Shown: positions 18,916 to 28,337 of the stretch, piece by piece | How the letters are laid out: every line of letters starts with the position of its first letter | Position numbering within the stretch: the first letter of the stretch is position 1 | Source: Prochlorococcus sp. AG-311-D23 | Lineage (GTDB): Bacteria > Cyanobacteriota > Cyanobacteriia > PCC-6307 > Cyanobiaceae | Reading direction: 5' to 3' | NCBI GenBank assembly: GCA_003284445.1 | Contig: QBVH01000009.1 | Span: forward strand, 1-50,864 | Length of the DNA stretch: 50,864 nt | Position numbers and translations under genes: made by a program | The notes under the pieces: model-generated | Seen by the model: the letters and a program-made list of their open reading frames with translations, nothing else | The model's database searches: none | What the model was told of the DNA's origin: nothing

Positions 18916-19879
18916 TACTATATTTAGGTTGTAATACTGTTAAAAGTCGTTCAAAATCTTTAGGCAATGGAGCTGTGAATTTCATTTTCTCTAATGTCAT
19001 TGGGTGTATTAAACCTAATTCAATTGCATGTAATGCTTGGCCACCAAGTTTAATGGGCAATTTTTTACATCTACTATAAGTTTGGTCTCCAATAATAGGA
19101 TGACCAATATGTGCGCTATGAACACGAATTTGATGCGTTCTCCCTGTTTCCAGTTTGAATTTTAGAAGAGAAAAATTTCCTAGATTTTCAATTAATTTCC
19201 AATGTGTGCAAGCATATCTACCAGATTCCTCATCAACAACAGCATATTTTTTTCTATCTTTTGGATGTCGGCCAATACACCCTATAATCATGCCTTCATT
19301 GTCTTTAATAGCTCCATGAACAACAGCAATATAATTTCTTGAGGCGACTCTTTTTTGTATTTGGATTTGCAGCTTAACTAAGGCTTCTTGCGTCTTTGCT
19401 ACGACAATGCATCCAGTTGTGTCTTTATCTAAGCGATGAACTATTCCAGGTCTTAATTTACCTCCAATACCAGGCAAGTCTGGGCAATGATGGATTAATG
19501 CATTAACTAAAGTTCCTGATTTATTACCTGGTGCAGGATGAACTGCAATTCCTGCTGTTTTATTAATGACTATTAAATGATCATCTTCATACAAAATATC
19601 TAAATCAATTTCTTCTGGCTTTAAGTAAGGAAGAGGCTCAGGTGGTGGAACCCAAAGTTGAATTATGTCACCTGGCCTAACGGGAGTTTTTGCTTTTCCA
19701 GTTTTACCATTTACTTTTGCGAACCCCGCTTCAATGAATTTCTGAATATGAGCTCTACTTTGTTCGGTTCGTTGACTTACCAGCCATCTATCAAGCCGCA
19801 TAGGCAAAGGTTTCTTATATTCACCCTCAAATAATTCACCTGGGCCCTGCCCAAATTCATGTTTGATTTCTTTATCCAT
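18899..19879 (-). CDS. rluD: 23S rRNA pseudouridine synthase, RluD type
   Basis: This 326-residue enzyme isomerises uridines to pseudouridine in large-subunit rRNA. An S4 RNA-binding domain fills residues 27-75 (RLDRWLVSQRTEQSRAHIQ), followed by the catalytic domain with HRLDKDTTG, in which D151 is the catalytic aspartate, and the end motif GRTHQIRVH. RluD is the best guess in the RluA/C/D family because of the S4 domain, but RluC is not excluded. Its ATG shares one base with the rbgA stop (TAATG), so the two ribosome-assembly genes are coupled. Confidence 0.88.
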   Translation of the reverse strand: MDKEIKHEFGQGPGELFEGEYKKPLPMRLDRWLVSQRTEQSRAHIQKFIEAGFAKVNGKTGKAKTPVRPGDIIQLWVPPPEPLPYLKPEEIDLDILYEDDHLIVINKTAGIAVHPAPGNKSGTLVNALIHHCPDLPGIGGKLRPGIVHRLDKDTTGCIVVAKTQEALVKLQIQIQKRVASRNYIAVVHGAIKDNEGMIIGCIGRHPKDRKKYAVVDEESGRYACTHWKLIENLGNFSLLKFKLETGRTHQIRVHSAHIGHPIIGDQTYSRCKKLPIKLGGQALHAIELGLIHPMTLEKMKFTAPLPKDFERLLTVLQPKYSITLEV

Positions 19880-20742
19880 TAGGGGAGTTCAAGAGAGATG
19901 TTCCCCAACAAATTTTTGCGAAAATCATCAAGTAATCTTTGAGACATTCTTCGAGTATCTCCGGAAGTGTGACGTTTTGCTGCGGAAAGTAGCCATAAAT
20001 GTTTGTCTTTAATATTTTCATTGACAAGTATTCCATATCTGTTTTGAAGACACATTGACTTGATTCCTGCTTCTTGAATGTTTTCTAATCTCTCAAGAAG
20101 TTTCATAAGGCTAATGGCGACCTGTTCAGTATCGTATGCGGCCTGACCAATATCATCACAAATAGCCAGTTTTAATGCGGCATTTTGATCTTCGAATCTA
20201 GGCGGAAGAACTCCAGGAGCGTCCAATAGATCAAGATCTTGTCCCAACCTTACCCATCTCAAACTTCTGGTGACCCCAGGTTTTCTTGAGCTAGATACAA
20301 CCTTTTTTTTTACTAGTCTGTTAATGAGAGCAGATTTTCCTACATTTGGGAAACCAAGAGTTAGAACTCTAATTGCACGGTTTTTCATTCCTCGGTCAAG
20401 ACGCCTTTGATTTAACTCTTGCCCAGCACGAATGGCGGCCTGTTTTATTTGGAGAATGCCTGTTCCAGCTTTTGCATCACACCACCATGGGACTTTGCCC
20501 TCTGATCTTAATTTTTTATCCCATGCTTGATAGGCCTCTACATTGATCATGTCTTTTCTATTAAGAACTAATATTTGTCTCTTTCCTTTTAACCATTTTT
20601 GGAGATATGGGTGAGAAGTGGCAAGTGGTATTCTTGCGTCTCGCACTTCGAAAACTAGATCAACTTTATTTAGATGCTCTTTTAATTGTTTTTCTGCTTT
20701 AGCTATATGCCCTGGATACCATTGTATGAGTTGCTTGTTCAC
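19879..20742 (-). CDS. rbgA: Ribosome biogenesis GTPase RbgA (YlqF)
   Basis: This 287-residue protein is a circularly permuted GTPase that acts in late 50S subunit assembly. The G4 motif NRKDM comes before G1 GFPNVGKSALINRL and G3 DAPGV, which is the permuted order that defines the YlqF/YawG group. The start WYPGHIAKAEKQL is characteristic. Start is GTG 20742. It is coupled to rluD through a one-base overlap, which groups two ribosome-maturation enzymes in one operon. Confidence 0.93.
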   Translation of the reverse strand: MNKQLIQWYPGHIAKAEKQLKEHLNKVDLVFEVRDARIPLATSHPYLQKWLKGKRQILVLNRKDMINVEAYQAWDKKLRSEGKVPWWCDAKAGTGILQIKQAAIRAGQELNQRRLDRGMKNRAIRVLTLGFPNVGKSALINRLVKKKVVSSSRKPGVTRSLRWVRLGQDLDLLDAPGVLPPRFEDQNAALKLAICDDIGQAAYDTEQVAISLMKLLERLENIQEAGIKSMCLQNRYGILVNENIKDKHLWLLSAAKRHTSGDTRRMSQRLLDDFRKNLLGNISLELP

Positions 20743-21221
20743 GGAATTTAAAAAATAATTTGGTTGAAATTGATTAATCTAAAAATTGTAAAAGTTGATT
20801 TATGATTTATTTTGGAAGTGTAGTTTTCAAAATCCTTAGTTCAATTTATCATCTGAAAAGATTAAATAAGTTGATAATAATAATTGAATTATTCATAATA
20901 TCCTGAAGAGACTTAAATTTTATTAATCAACCTAGATTGATAGAATTGAAATATTTAATAACCTACCGATGAAAAAAACTTTCTCATATTGCTGGTACAA
21001 AACAAATTAGATCTATAGCTTTACATTGCAAGTTTATTTTATCAGTAGCAGCAGGTAGTTGGAAGGGTGATTAATTATTTAAAGTATGGATTTTTAATAT
21101 TTGGAAACCCGTTTTTAGGTTCTCAAGGGGTTATGTAGATTTTTTCTATGTCTTAGTAATTACCCAATTGGTGCCTTTAAAGAGCTATGGTCACTCAGTT
21201 TACTTTCTGAATCCATACATT
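20743..21221. other. Intergenic region upstream of pgk
   Basis: This 479-base AT-rich gap separates divergent rbgA and pgk. No RNA gene is evident. A short ATG frame at 20969 is broken after 13 codons; removing one A from its A7 run would give a 34-codon peptide (see findings). The pgk promoter and 5' leader should lie in the right-hand part. An in-frame ATG-like extension of pgk into this region (from 21168) is not needed by the family alignment. Confidence 0.5.
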
Positions 21222-22427
21222 ATGTCTAAGCGTTCCCTGTCAAGTCTCGGCGCTGAAGACTTAAGCGGCAAACGTGTTTTAGTGAGAGTTGATTTTAATG
21301 TCCCATTAGGAGATGAGGGGCAAATAACTGACGACACAAGAATTCGTGCTGCTTTACCAACTATTAATGACCTCTTGGAGAAGAGTGCAAGAGTTATTCT
21401 TTCAGCTCATTTTGGGAGACCAAAGGGAGAGGTTAAAGAAACAATGCGTTTGACTGCTGTTGCTCAAAGACTTAGTGAATTGCTTGGAAAAACAGTTGTA
21501 AAAACTGAAAGTTGTATAGGAGCAGAAGCTAAGTCAAAAGTTGATGCCATGTCTAATGGCGATGTTGTCCTTTTGGAAAATGTTCGATTTATTTCTGGTG
21601 AAGAAAAAAACGATACTGAATTTGCAAAAGAATTAGCTTCTTTGGCGGAAGTATATGTTAATGATGCTTTTGGAGCTGCCCATCGTGCGCATGCTTCAAC
21701 TGAAGGAGTTACAAAGTTCTTAAGTCCTTGCGTGGCAGGTTATTTAATGGAAAAAGAACTGAAGTACCTTCAAGGAGCTATCGATCAACCTAAAAGTCCC
21801 TTAGCCGCAATAGTTGGAGGTTCAAAAGTTAGTAGTAAAATAGGTGTCTTAGAATCTTTAATTGATAAATGCGACAAGATTATCGTTGGTGGAGGGATGA
21901 TATTTACTTTTTATAAGGCTAGAGGACTATCGGTTGGTAATAGTCTTGTAGAAGAAGATAAGCTTGAATTAGCTAGTGCTTTGGAGAAGAAAGCAAAAGA
22001 GAAAGGAGTTGAGTTTCTTTTGCCAAGTGATGTTGTGTTGGCTGATAATTTTTCTCCTGATGCAAATAGTAAACTTTCAAAAGTAGATGCTATTAGTGAA
22101 GGTTGGATGGGATTGGATATTGGCTCAGAATCAGTTGAACTTTTTCAGAATGCTTTGAAAGATTGCAAAACGGTTATTTGGAATGGACCGATGGGTGTAT
22201 TTGAATTTGAGAAATTTGCAAACGGAACAAATGCAATAGCAAATACTTTGGCTGACTTAAGTGCTCAAGGATGTTGCACAATTATTGGAGGTGGAGATTC
22301 AGTAGCAGCAGTTGAGAAAGCAGGTTTAGCGAAAAACATGTCTCATATCTCAACTGGGGGTGGCGCAAGCCTTGAGCTTTTGGAGGGAAAAGTGCTTCCT
22401 GGAGTTGCTGCGCTAGATGATGCTTAA
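21222..22427 (+). CDS. pgk: Phosphoglycerate kinase
   Basis: Pgk phosphorylates 3-phosphoglycerate in the Calvin cycle and runs in reverse in glycolysis. From ATG 21222 the protein has 401 residues, the normal length. Upstream in-frame codons back to 21168 are rejected because [28 protein letters not shown] begins as the family does. Readable motifs are VDFNVP, the arginine-rich [31 protein letters not shown] and [13 protein letters not shown] with [10 protein letters not shown] strong bidirectional terminator follows after 27 bases. Confidence 0.97.
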   Translation: MSKRSLSSLGAEDLSGKRVLVRVDFNVPLGDEGQITDDTRIRAALPTINDLLEKSARVILSAHFGRPKGEVKETMRLTAVAQRLSELLGKTVVKTESCIGAEAKSKVDAMSNGDVVLLENVRFISGEEKNDTEFAKELASLAEVYVNDAFGAAHRAHASTEGVTKFLSPCVAGYLMEKELKYLQGAIDQPKSPLAAIVGGSKVSSKIGVLESLIDKCDKIIVGGGMIFTFYKARGLSVGNSLVEEDKLELASALEKKAKEKGVEFLLPSDVVLADNFSPDANSKLSKVDAISEGWMGLDIGSESVELFQNALKDCKTVIWNGPMGVFEFEKFANGTNAIANTLADLSAQGCCTIIGGGDSVAAVEKAGLAKNMSHISTGGGASLELLEGKVLPGVAALDDA

Positions 22428-22454
22428 TAATTTAAATTTAATTTGCTTATTAAT

Positions 22455-22490
22455 AAAAGTAGGTTTTATGAACCTACTTTTATTTTTTTT
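22455..22490. terminator. Bidirectional intrinsic terminator after pgk
   Basis: AAAAGTAGGTT (22455-22465) pairs perfectly with AACCTACTTTT (22471-22481) around a 5-base loop, and a T-rich tract follows to 22490. The stem is 11 bp. The A-rich side gives a U tract on the other strand as well, so it can end both pgk and the minus-strand gene. The hairpin overlaps the last codons of the minus-strand gene. Confidence 0.85.
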
Positions 22491-23185
22491 GTAAAGGAAT
22501 AAATCCCTTTTGGATGAGTAATTATTGCTGAAATAATTTGAGAACCAGGTTCTAATGGTGCTTGAATATATTTAAACAGACCACCTGATTGATTAGGTAT
22601 AATACTAAAAGGTTCATTCGATAGATTCATTTTCTCATTGTTTTTAAGTATAATCATTCCACCAGCTGTTAATGAATCATCTAAAGGTTTTTCAATAATC
22701 AAATTTATTTCATATCTTTCACCAGTAAGAACTTTGTCAGGAGAAATTACTTTTACAATAAGTGGAGATTCTTGACTATTAAGAATTGATTCTTCATCGA
22801 TAACTTTATAATTTTTGATTTTATTTTTGTCAGTTTCAATTTCAACAGTTTGTTTTGTATGTAGATTATAGACTTGATCTCCGATTGCTCTGGTAGATTT
22901 AATTTTTACATCTAGGATTGAATTCTTTTGATCATTTCTAGTCATTTTGATTGACCATTTTGAATCTTTATATTTATCTCTAAAAGCTAAAGACTGTTTA
23001 TTAAATTTATAAAATGATTGTTTTGAAAATACGTCCTTCAGTAAATTATCCTTTCGCTCATTGAGGATTTCCTCTAATTGATTGCTTAATAACTGATTAT
23101 TTATATTTTGGCTTAAAGCACAATTGATCAATAGAGGATGTAGTAATAAAAAACCTATTAATTTGGTTATCAGTGAATGTCTCAC
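22466..23185 (-). CDS. Secreted protein of unknown function
   Basis: I do not recognise this 239-residue product. It starts at GTG 23185 with a Sec-type signal peptide (MRHSLITKLIGFLLLHPLLI then NCALSQ), so export to the periplasm or thylakoid lumen is likely. The mature part is rich in lysine, asparagine and isoleucine. It has no cysteines or catalytic motif that I can see, and its pattern of alternating short hydrophobic and polar stretches suggests beta structure (VKVISPDKVLTGERYEINLI). The last codons lie inside the pgk terminator. It is divergent from murG across 55 bases. Confidence 0.7.
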   Translation of the reverse strand: MRHSLITKLIGFLLLHPLLINCALSQNINNQLLSNQLEEILNERKDNLLKDVFSKQSFYKFNKQSLAFRDKYKDSKWSIKMTRNDQKNSILDVKIKSTRAIGDQVYNLHTKQTVEIETDKNKIKNYKVIDEESILNSQESPLIVKVISPDKVLTGERYEINLIIEKPLDDSLTAGGMIILKNNEKMNLSNEPFSIIPNQSGGLFKYIQAPLEPGSQIISAIITHPKGIYSFTKKIKVGS

Positions 23186-23240
23186 GCCTACCTTTTTTAC
23201 TCAATATAACTTAACCTCAAATGGTAAGGTTGTTTAATTT

Positions 23241-24299
23241 ATGCCTCGCCTTTTAATTGCTGCAAGCGGAACGGGTGGGCATATTTATCCTGCATTATCT
23301 TTCGCCGATTCACTTTCAAATTCTTGGGAAATAGAGTGGTTAGGGGTATCAAATAGGCTCGAGGTTGAACTAGTTCCAGAAAAATACAATTTAATCAAGT
23401 TAAAAGTTGGAGGATTACAAGGAAACATTTTTAGAAAAATGTTTGATTTATGTAAATTACTCTTTGCTTCTATTCAAGTCTCTGTCTTATTACGTCAAAA
23501 AGAAATTAACGTTATTTTCACTACAGGTGGCTATATATCTGCTCCAAGTATTATCGGCGCAAAAATGGCTGGTATTCCGATTTTACTCCATGAATCCAAT
23601 GCTATCCCTGGAAAAGTAACTAGGCTGATGGGTAGATTTTGTGATCATGTAGCTTTAGGGATCCCATCAGCATCTGAGTATTTGCAAAGATGCAAAACAA
23701 GTTTTACTGGAACACCTGTAAGATCAGAATTTTTATTAGACAAGTCTTTACCAAGTTGGGTCCCTCGGGGAGAGGGCTTATTAATTGTGGTAATGGGAGG
23801 TAGTCAAGGAGCAGTCAAGATGAATGAGATGGTAAGGAATATTTTGCCTAGCTTGATTGAGCAGGGTTGTAGGGTTGTTCACTTGATTGGCAAGAACGAT
23901 TGCTTTTATAGAAATCTCAATAAAGATAAAAGCCACCCTAATTTGGTTGAAAGGCACTTCAGTGATGAAATACCTGCCTTGCTTCAAAATGCTGATCTTG
24001 CAATTAGTAGATCAGGAGCTGGTGCAATCTGTGAACTAATGGTAACCAAGACCCCTTCAATTCTAATACCTTTTCCAAGCTCTACCGATCAACATCAAGA
24101 GCTTAATGCTGCTTATATGGCCAGCTTTGGAGGGGCTGTAATAGTTAATCAACATGATCCAAAAAAAATTATATTGAAAAATATTGTATCGAATTTGTTA
24201 GATTCTAATTCTCTCGATGAAATGAAATTAAATATGCATAAGTATGATTATGAATATCCTGAAAAAAAGATATTCGAAATAATAAATTCTATTAGTTAA
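23241..24299 (+). CDS. murG: Lipid II synthase MurG
   Basis: MurG transfers GlcNAc from UDP-GlcNAc to lipid I on the inner face of the membrane, giving lipid II for peptidoglycan. The 352-residue GT-B glycosyltransferase begins with RLLIAASGTGGHIYPALSFA, the donor/acceptor glycine loop. It continues with FTTGGYISAP, HESNAIPGKVTR, the second-domain VVMGGSQGAVKMN, and the donor site SRSGAGAICELM with IPFPSSTDQHQELNA. All match the family and length is typical. The 3' end overlaps the CobC-like gene convergently by 8 bases. Confidence 0.95.
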   Translation: MPRLLIAASGTGGHIYPALSFADSLSNSWEIEWLGVSNRLEVELVPEKYNLIKLKVGGLQGNIFRKMFDLCKLLFASIQVSVLLRQKEINVIFTTGGYISAPSIIGAKMAGIPILLHESNAIPGKVTRLMGRFCDHVALGIPSASEYLQRCKTSFTGTPVRSEFLLDKSLPSWVPRGEGLLIVVMGGSQGAVKMNEMVRNILPSLIEQGCRVVHLIGKNDCFYRNLNKDKSHPNLVERHFSDEIPALLQNADLAISRSGAGAICELMVTKTPSILIPFPSSTDQHQELNAAYMASFGGAVIVNQHDPKKIILKNIVSNLLDSNSLDEMKLNMHKYDYEYPEKKIFEIINSIS

Positions 24300-25374
24300 T
24301 GTAATCTTTTAATGTATTAATGATTTCAATATTTTGTTCTCTTTTTAGAAGACTTATTCTGAACCAATTTTCATCTAAGTTTATAAATGATCTACAGTCT
24401 CTTAATAAAATTCCTCTTTTTTTTAAATTCTCAAGAAGATTTAATATAGAGCTTTCACTTTTGATTAATTGAAAGTTTGTAGTTGTTGGTAGTGGCTTAA
24501 TAGTAGAAAAATCTGATAAATTTTGAAATAGCCAATTTCCTTCTTTTTTTACCCATTTATGTATCTTCTTTAATCTTTTCTTATGCATCTTAGAATCTTT
24601 CATAATCATCTTAGTTGCATTTATAGCTAAGGTATTGACAGGCCATGGATCTCTTATCTCTTTCCATTTTAACAATCTATCTGAGTTTGTTACGGCATAT
24701 CCAATCCTTAATCCAGCAATACCAAGGAATTTAGTTAAACTTCTAATTACTATTAGGTTCTTATAGCTGTTGGTTAAATCTATCATTGATTGATTTTCAC
24801 CTCCAGGTACAAGAGTAATAAATGCTTCATCGCAAATCACAAGTTTATAATTTGCTAATAAATTTTCTATTGAAGAACGACTCCATAGTTGACCAGTTGG
24901 ATTATGAGGATTGGTAATCCACAAGACTTTTGCTTTTGGTTTAATTGGAAATGATTGAGGACTATTGTTAGTCCAAGATAAGGGTAAAGGGTTGTTAACA
25001 TAAGGAGCATTCCAGCATTTTAAAGCTCTTTGATAATCTCCAAAACCAGGAGAGGGTAAAGAACTTATACCAATTGAACTTGCATCTCTTGCTGCCCACG
25101 TAAATAATTCAGAAGCTCCATTGCCAGGTAAAATCATTGAAGGTTCAATATTATGCCATTTTGAAATAGCATCTCTCACTTCAAAATAATTTCTATCTGG
25201 GTAAGACCTTATTGACCCATTTTTTATACTATTAACAAGATAATTATTTAATTTTTCAGGTAATTTGAATGGGACTATTGATGCACTTGCATCGATTATA
25301 TTTTCTGTGGAAAGTCCTAATTTTCTTGCTTCTTTTTCAACATTACCTCCATGACTTTCAAAGTCTATTTTCAT
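24292..25374 (-). CDS. cobC: Probable threonine-phosphate decarboxylase (CobC/CobD-like PLP enzyme)
   Basis: The 360-residue product is a fold-type I PLP enzyme related to HisC. It begins with ESHGGNVEKEARKLGLSTENIIDASASIVPF, the arrangement typical of CobD/CobC, which makes (R)-1-amino-2-propanol phosphate for the cobalamin nucleotide loop. NPHNPTGQLW (155-164), VICDEAF (179-185) and the Schiff-base lysine K215 in RSLTKFLGIAGLRIGYA are intact. Marine cyanobacteria make pseudocobalamin, whose linker chemistry may differ, so the exact substrate is uncertain. A second histidinol-phosphate aminotransferase is possible but less likely, since hisC is at 8771-9886. Confidence 0.72.
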   Translation of the reverse strand: MKIDFESHGGNVEKEARKLGLSTENIIDASASIVPFKLPEKLNNYLVNSIKNGSIRSYPDRNYFEVRDAISKWHNIEPSMILPGNGASELFTWAARDASSIGISSLPSPGFGDYQRALKCWNAPYVNNPLPLSWTNNSPQSFPIKPKAKVLWITNPHNPTGQLWSRSSIENLLANYKLVICDEAFITLVPGGENQSMIDLTNSYKNLIVIRSLTKFLGIAGLRIGYAVTNSDRLLKWKEIRDPWPVNTLAINATKMIMKDSKMHKKRLKKIHKWVKKEGNWLFQNLSDFSTIKPLPTTTNFQLIKSESSILNLLENLKKRGILLRDCRSFINLDENWFRISLLKREQNIEIINTLKDYIN

Positions 25375-25442
25375 TATATGTGAGACAATTTTATTCTTAG
25401 TTTAAAACATAATCATAATCATTTCTTTAACTCCTTTCTTCT

Positions 25443-26600
25443 TTACTTCCATGGTTCTTCGGAGCCTATTGCCTCTTTAATATTTCGGAATCCATTCTTT
25501 TTTAATTGCAGGGTTAATCCATCTAAAATGTCAGGGACTAAATTTGGTCCCTCAAATATCCACCCAGTATAAATCTGAACTAGTGATGCCCCAGCTGTAA
25601 TTCTTTCCCATGCCGCTTTCGCTGAATTAATTCCACCTACTCCAATCAGAGGTAAATGATTATTAGTACTTTTTCTAAGCCTTCTCATAACTTCCAGTCC
25701 TCTTTTTTGCAAGGGGAGACCACTTAATCCTCCATTTTCTTGTTCAAGAGTATTGCCAGTTTTGATTTTTAGATTTTTTAAATCAAATCGATTTAAGCTT
25801 GTATTGATTGCAATGATTCCATCAATGCCATTTTCCATTGAAACTCTTGCAATTTCATCAATTGCATCATTTGAAAGATCTGGTGCAATTTTCACAAGCA
25901 AAGGAGGACAATTGGATAAATCTTTAAGTGTTCTTATTAATTTTTTTATTTGTTTTGTTTCCTGTAATGAGCGCAGTCCAGGGGTATTAGGTGAACTAAC
26001 ATTGATTACTGCATAGTCTGATAAAGGTGCCAATAGTCTTAGAGATAGGGAATAATCTTTATGGGCTTCATCAAGTGGTGTGATTTTGGACTTTCCTAAA
26101 TTTATCCCCAGGACACAAGGTCTATTCCTTGGTGGAGGTATTTTCTGCTTTTCTATTGTTTTCAAAAAATTCTCTGCTCCTTCGTTATTGAATCCCATTC
26201 GATTCAGAGCAGCTTTCTCTTTTGCAATTCTGAAAAGTCTAGGTTTTGGGTTGCCTTCTTGGGCATGCCAAGTAATAGTTCCTAATTCAGCGAAACCAAA
26301 TCCAAAATAGTTCCAAAGACCTGCTCCTACTCCATTCTTGTCAAATCCAGCAGCCAGTCCCAAAGGGTTTTTAAAGTGAGAGCCAAAAACAATTTGATTT
26401 AAGCTTGAATTGTTTCTTTGGAAATCACTTGCTGCTTTTAAAAGGATATTAGAAATTAATGGAAAATTTCTATTTATTGATGCGAATTTAATTGCATTAA
26501 GGGCTGAGTTAGTAAGTATTTCTGCATCAATACCCTCGTCTTGAGATAGAAGCTTACCAAGGAGAATATTGTATAAGTCATTTTTTTTAGTTGTTGACAA
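25443..26600 (-). CDS. pyrD: Dihydroorotate dehydrogenase (quinone), class 2
   Basis: PyrD oxidises dihydroorotate to orotate in pyrimidine synthesis and passes electrons to membrane quinone. The 385-residue product is a class 2 enzyme: an N-terminal helical extension for membrane association, [19 protein letters not shown], the catalytic serine segment [15 protein letters not shown], and the FMN-phosphate region GVGGI... with [11 protein letters not shown]. It probably starts at TTG 26600, as no ATG precedes the conserved part. It overlaps the rnhA stop by 14 bases. Confidence 0.94.
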   Translation of the reverse strand: MSTTKKNDLYNILLGKLLSQDEGIDAEILTNSALNAIKFASINRNFPLISNILLKAASDFQRNNSSLNQIVFGSHFKNPLGLAAGFDKNGVGAGLWNYFGFGFAELGTITWHAQEGNPKPRLFRIAKEKAALNRMGFNNEGAENFLKTIEKQKIPPPRNRPCVLGINLGKSKITPLDEAHKDYSLSLRLLAPLSDYAVINVSSPNTPGLRSLQETKQIKKLIRTLKDLSNCPPLLVKIAPDLSNDAIDEIARVSMENGIDGIIAINTSLNRFDLKNLKIKTGNTLEQENGGLSGLPLQKRGLEVMRRLRKSTNNHLPLIGVGGINSAKAAWERITAGASLVQIYTGWIFEGPNLVPDILDGLTLQLKKNGFRNIKEAIGSEEPWK

Positions 26601-27072
26601 AATCTTTTAGTTGTATTTTTCTATCTTTAGAAAAAGCTACCGCAATTGCATCGACTCTGTCATTATCCTTTTCTCCGCTATGACCTTTGACATATTGAAG
26701 TTTGATTTTTGGTAGATCAGGATGGTCAAGAGCTTTCCATAAATCTTGATTGAGAACTGGTTTGCCAGATGCAGTTTTCCAGCCTTTCTTTTTCCAATTT
26801 GGCATCCATTTTTCCATTCCATCAATTAAATATCTGCTATCAGTTTTAATAGTTAGTGAAGGGTCAAATTTTATGTTTTTTAATTTTTCTAGAACAAATA
26901 ATGCAGCCTGTAATTCCATGCGATTATTTGTTGTCTCGGGGGAGTTTCCACCGAATTCAACCTCGCTTCCATCCTGGAATCTAATTAATGCTCCCCATCC
27001 ACCCGGACCGGGATTACCACTACATGCACCATCTGTTGCTGCAGCGATCGCAAATTTTTCTTCTTTAGACAT
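26587..27072 (-). CDS. rnhA: Ribonuclease HI
   Basis: RNase HI cleaves the RNA strand of RNA-DNA hybrids. The 161-residue protein has the catalytic carboxylates in place: D14 in [17 protein letters not shown], the glutamate of [10 protein letters not shown], the aspartate of [10 protein letters not shown] and the last one in [10 protein letters not shown]. The ATG at 27070-27072 follows the U tract of the rplL terminator with no intervening leader, which is unusual and discussed as a finding. It overlaps pyrD by 14 bases. Family identity is secure. Confidence 0.95.
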   Translation of the reverse strand: MSKEEKFAIAAATDGACSGNPGPGGWGALIRFQDGSEVEFGGNSPETTNNRMELQAALFVLEKLKNIKFDPSLTIKTDSRYLIDGMEKWMPNWKKKGWKTASGKPVLNQDLWKALDHPDLPKIKLQYVKGHSGEKDNDRVDAIAVAFSKDRKIQLKDFVNN

Positions 27073-27100
27073 AAAAAAACCGGTCTGAATAGACCGGTTT
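27073..27100 (-). terminator. Intrinsic terminator after rplL, abutting the rnhA start
   Basis: Read on the minus strand, AAACCGGTCT (27100-27091) pairs with AGACCGGTTT (27086-27077) around ATTC, giving a 10-bp stem that ends in seven Us up to 27073. The next base is the A of the rnhA ATG. It would end the rplJ-rplL transcript, and whatever reads through continues straight into rnhA. Confidence 0.9.
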
Positions 27101-27139
27101 CATATAAGCAGAAATCAGATGTTTTTCCAGTAACTAAAT

Positions 27140-27535
27140 TTATTTTAAAGTTACTTTACCGCCAACAGCCTCAATTGCTTTCTTTAAAGCCTCAGCATCT
27201 TCTTTTGTTGCTCCTTCTTTTATTGTCTTTGGAGCAGCTTCAACTAAGGCTTTTGCTTCGCCAAGGCCTAAACCTGTGGCATTGCGAACTTCTTTAAGGA
27301 CTTTGATTTTAGATGAAGCATCAAAGCTTTCTAAAACAACCTCAAATTCAGTTTTTTCTTCAGCAGCATCAGCACCATCGCCACCAGCAGCAGCTCCTGG
27401 AGCGGCCATGACAACGCCGGCAGATGCGGCAGCAGATACATTAAAAGCTTCTTCTATTTGCTTAACAAGCTCTGAAGCTTCAAGCAAAGAGAGGCTTTTT
27501 AATGAATCTAAGATTTCATCGGTTTTTGCAGACAT
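27140..27535 (-). CDS. rplL: Ribosomal protein bL12 (L7/L12)
   Basis: This is the 131-residue stalk protein of the 50S subunit that recruits translation factors. The N-terminal dimerisation helix is followed by an Ala/Gly-rich hinge (about residues 36-58) and the C-terminal domain [22 protein letters not shown] with [18 protein letters not shown]. It follows rplJ by 52 bases and precedes the terminator at 27073-27100. It is the most downstream gene of the secE-nusG-rplKAJL cluster. Confidence 0.97.
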   Translation of the reverse strand: MSAKTDEILDSLKSLSLLEASELVKQIEEAFNVSAAASAGVVMAAPGAAAGGDGADAAEEKTEFEVVLESFDASSKIKVLKEVRNATGLGLGEAKALVEAAPKTIKEGATKEDAEALKKAIEAVGGKVTLK

Positions 27536-27587
27536 GGTTTAAATCAGCAACTAAGTAAGTAGAAAACAAATTGTTAAAAAAGGAAGC

Positions 27588-28115
27588 TCAGCTCTCGCCA
27601 CTCTCAGAATGTTGTTTAAGAGACCTTGCAAGTCCAGAGGGAACCTCATTGATACCAATGGCGATTTTGCTTGTTATGGAATTCATTGCACCAGCAATTT
27701 GTCCCATAAGTGCTTCCTTGCTAGGAAGTTTTGCAATCGCTTTGATTTCATCTTGAGATAAGAGTTTGCCTTCGAAAAGACCTCCTTTAGTCTCAGATTT
27801 TTGAGTTTCCTTTTGAAATGCTTGTACAGCTTTAACAGCACTGCCAACATCTCCTTTGATTAAAACAAAGGCATTTGTTCCAGTAAGCAATGAATCCAAG
27901 CCAGTCCAGGAATCTTTTCCTTTTATGGCTTGACGCATCAAGGTGTTTTTGGTGACCTTGCATACGCCATCGCTTTGTTGCAATCTTGAGCGCAAGTCAG
28001 ACATCTCTTTTGTAGATAAGCCCTTGTAATCAAGAACTAATGCCATTTCTGAGTTGTCTAGTAGATCCTCTATTTTTTTGACGATCTGCTTTTTGCTTTC
28101 CAGCGTGCGGCCCAT
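27588..28115 (-). CDS. rplJ: Ribosomal protein uL10
   Basis: L10 anchors the L7/L12 dimers to the 50S stalk. The 175-residue product has [19 protein letters not shown], the globular domain [19 protein letters not shown] and a C-terminal helix ([20 protein letters not shown]) that would bind L7/L12. It lies between the L10 leader (upstream) and rplL, and is expected to be autoregulated by the L10-L7/L12 complex through that leader. Confidence 0.96.
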   Translation of the reverse strand: MGRTLESKKQIVKKIEDLLDNSEMALVLDYKGLSTKEMSDLRSRLQQSDGVCKVTKNTLMRQAIKGKDSWTGLDSLLTGTNAFVLIKGDVGSAVKAVQAFQKETQKSETKGGLFEGKLLSQDEIKAIAKLPSKEALMGQIAGAMNSITSKIAIGINEVPSGLARSLKQHSESGES

Positions 28116-28129
28116 AATAATTGGATCGA

Positions 28130-28325
28130 ATCGGGGGAAGAACTGGACATGCGGCCATATTCCCTTAGGGGAATCGAGGCCGCTAACGATTCAATCCAAA
28201 AAGATAAATCCTGCGTATTCCTCGGCGGGGTTTAAAGATTCTATTAAACGGAAGGTTTAATAAATTCAGACCTGCTGTCTTTGGCTGGGCGCATGCCCTT
28301 GTGGCTATACCACTAGACTAATTTA
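28130..28325 (-). ncRNA. L10 leader RNA (autoregulatory 5' region of rplJL)
   Basis: The non-coding stretch between rplA and rplJ carries signature elements of the bacterial L10 leader. On the minus strand AAGACAGCAGGT lies at 28281-28270, and GCCGAGGAATACGCAGG at 28226-28210; both belong to the protein-binding kink region of this family. Small hairpins flank them: GTGG/CCAC at 28301-28313, GGGC/GCCC at 28287-28298, and a longer one at 28151-28183. Established role: L10(L12) binding represses rplJ-rplL. No U-run follows the last hairpin, so translational control is likelier than attenuation. Boundaries are approximate. Confidence 0.75.
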
Positions 28326-28337
28326 CAACAATGAGGG

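Noticed and set aside
21168-21221. Extended start of pgk
   Set aside because: The extra 18 residues are not found in the Pgk family; ATG 21222 gives the usual N-terminus.
27276-27542. Open plus-strand frame antisense to rplL
   Set aside because: It is the mirror of the Ala-rich rplL coding sequence and has no family features.
28288-28325. tRNA-like string TAGTCTAGTGGTATAGCC on the minus strand
   Set aside because: It resembles a D arm but no anticodon arm, T arm or acceptor stem follows; it belongs to the L10 leader.
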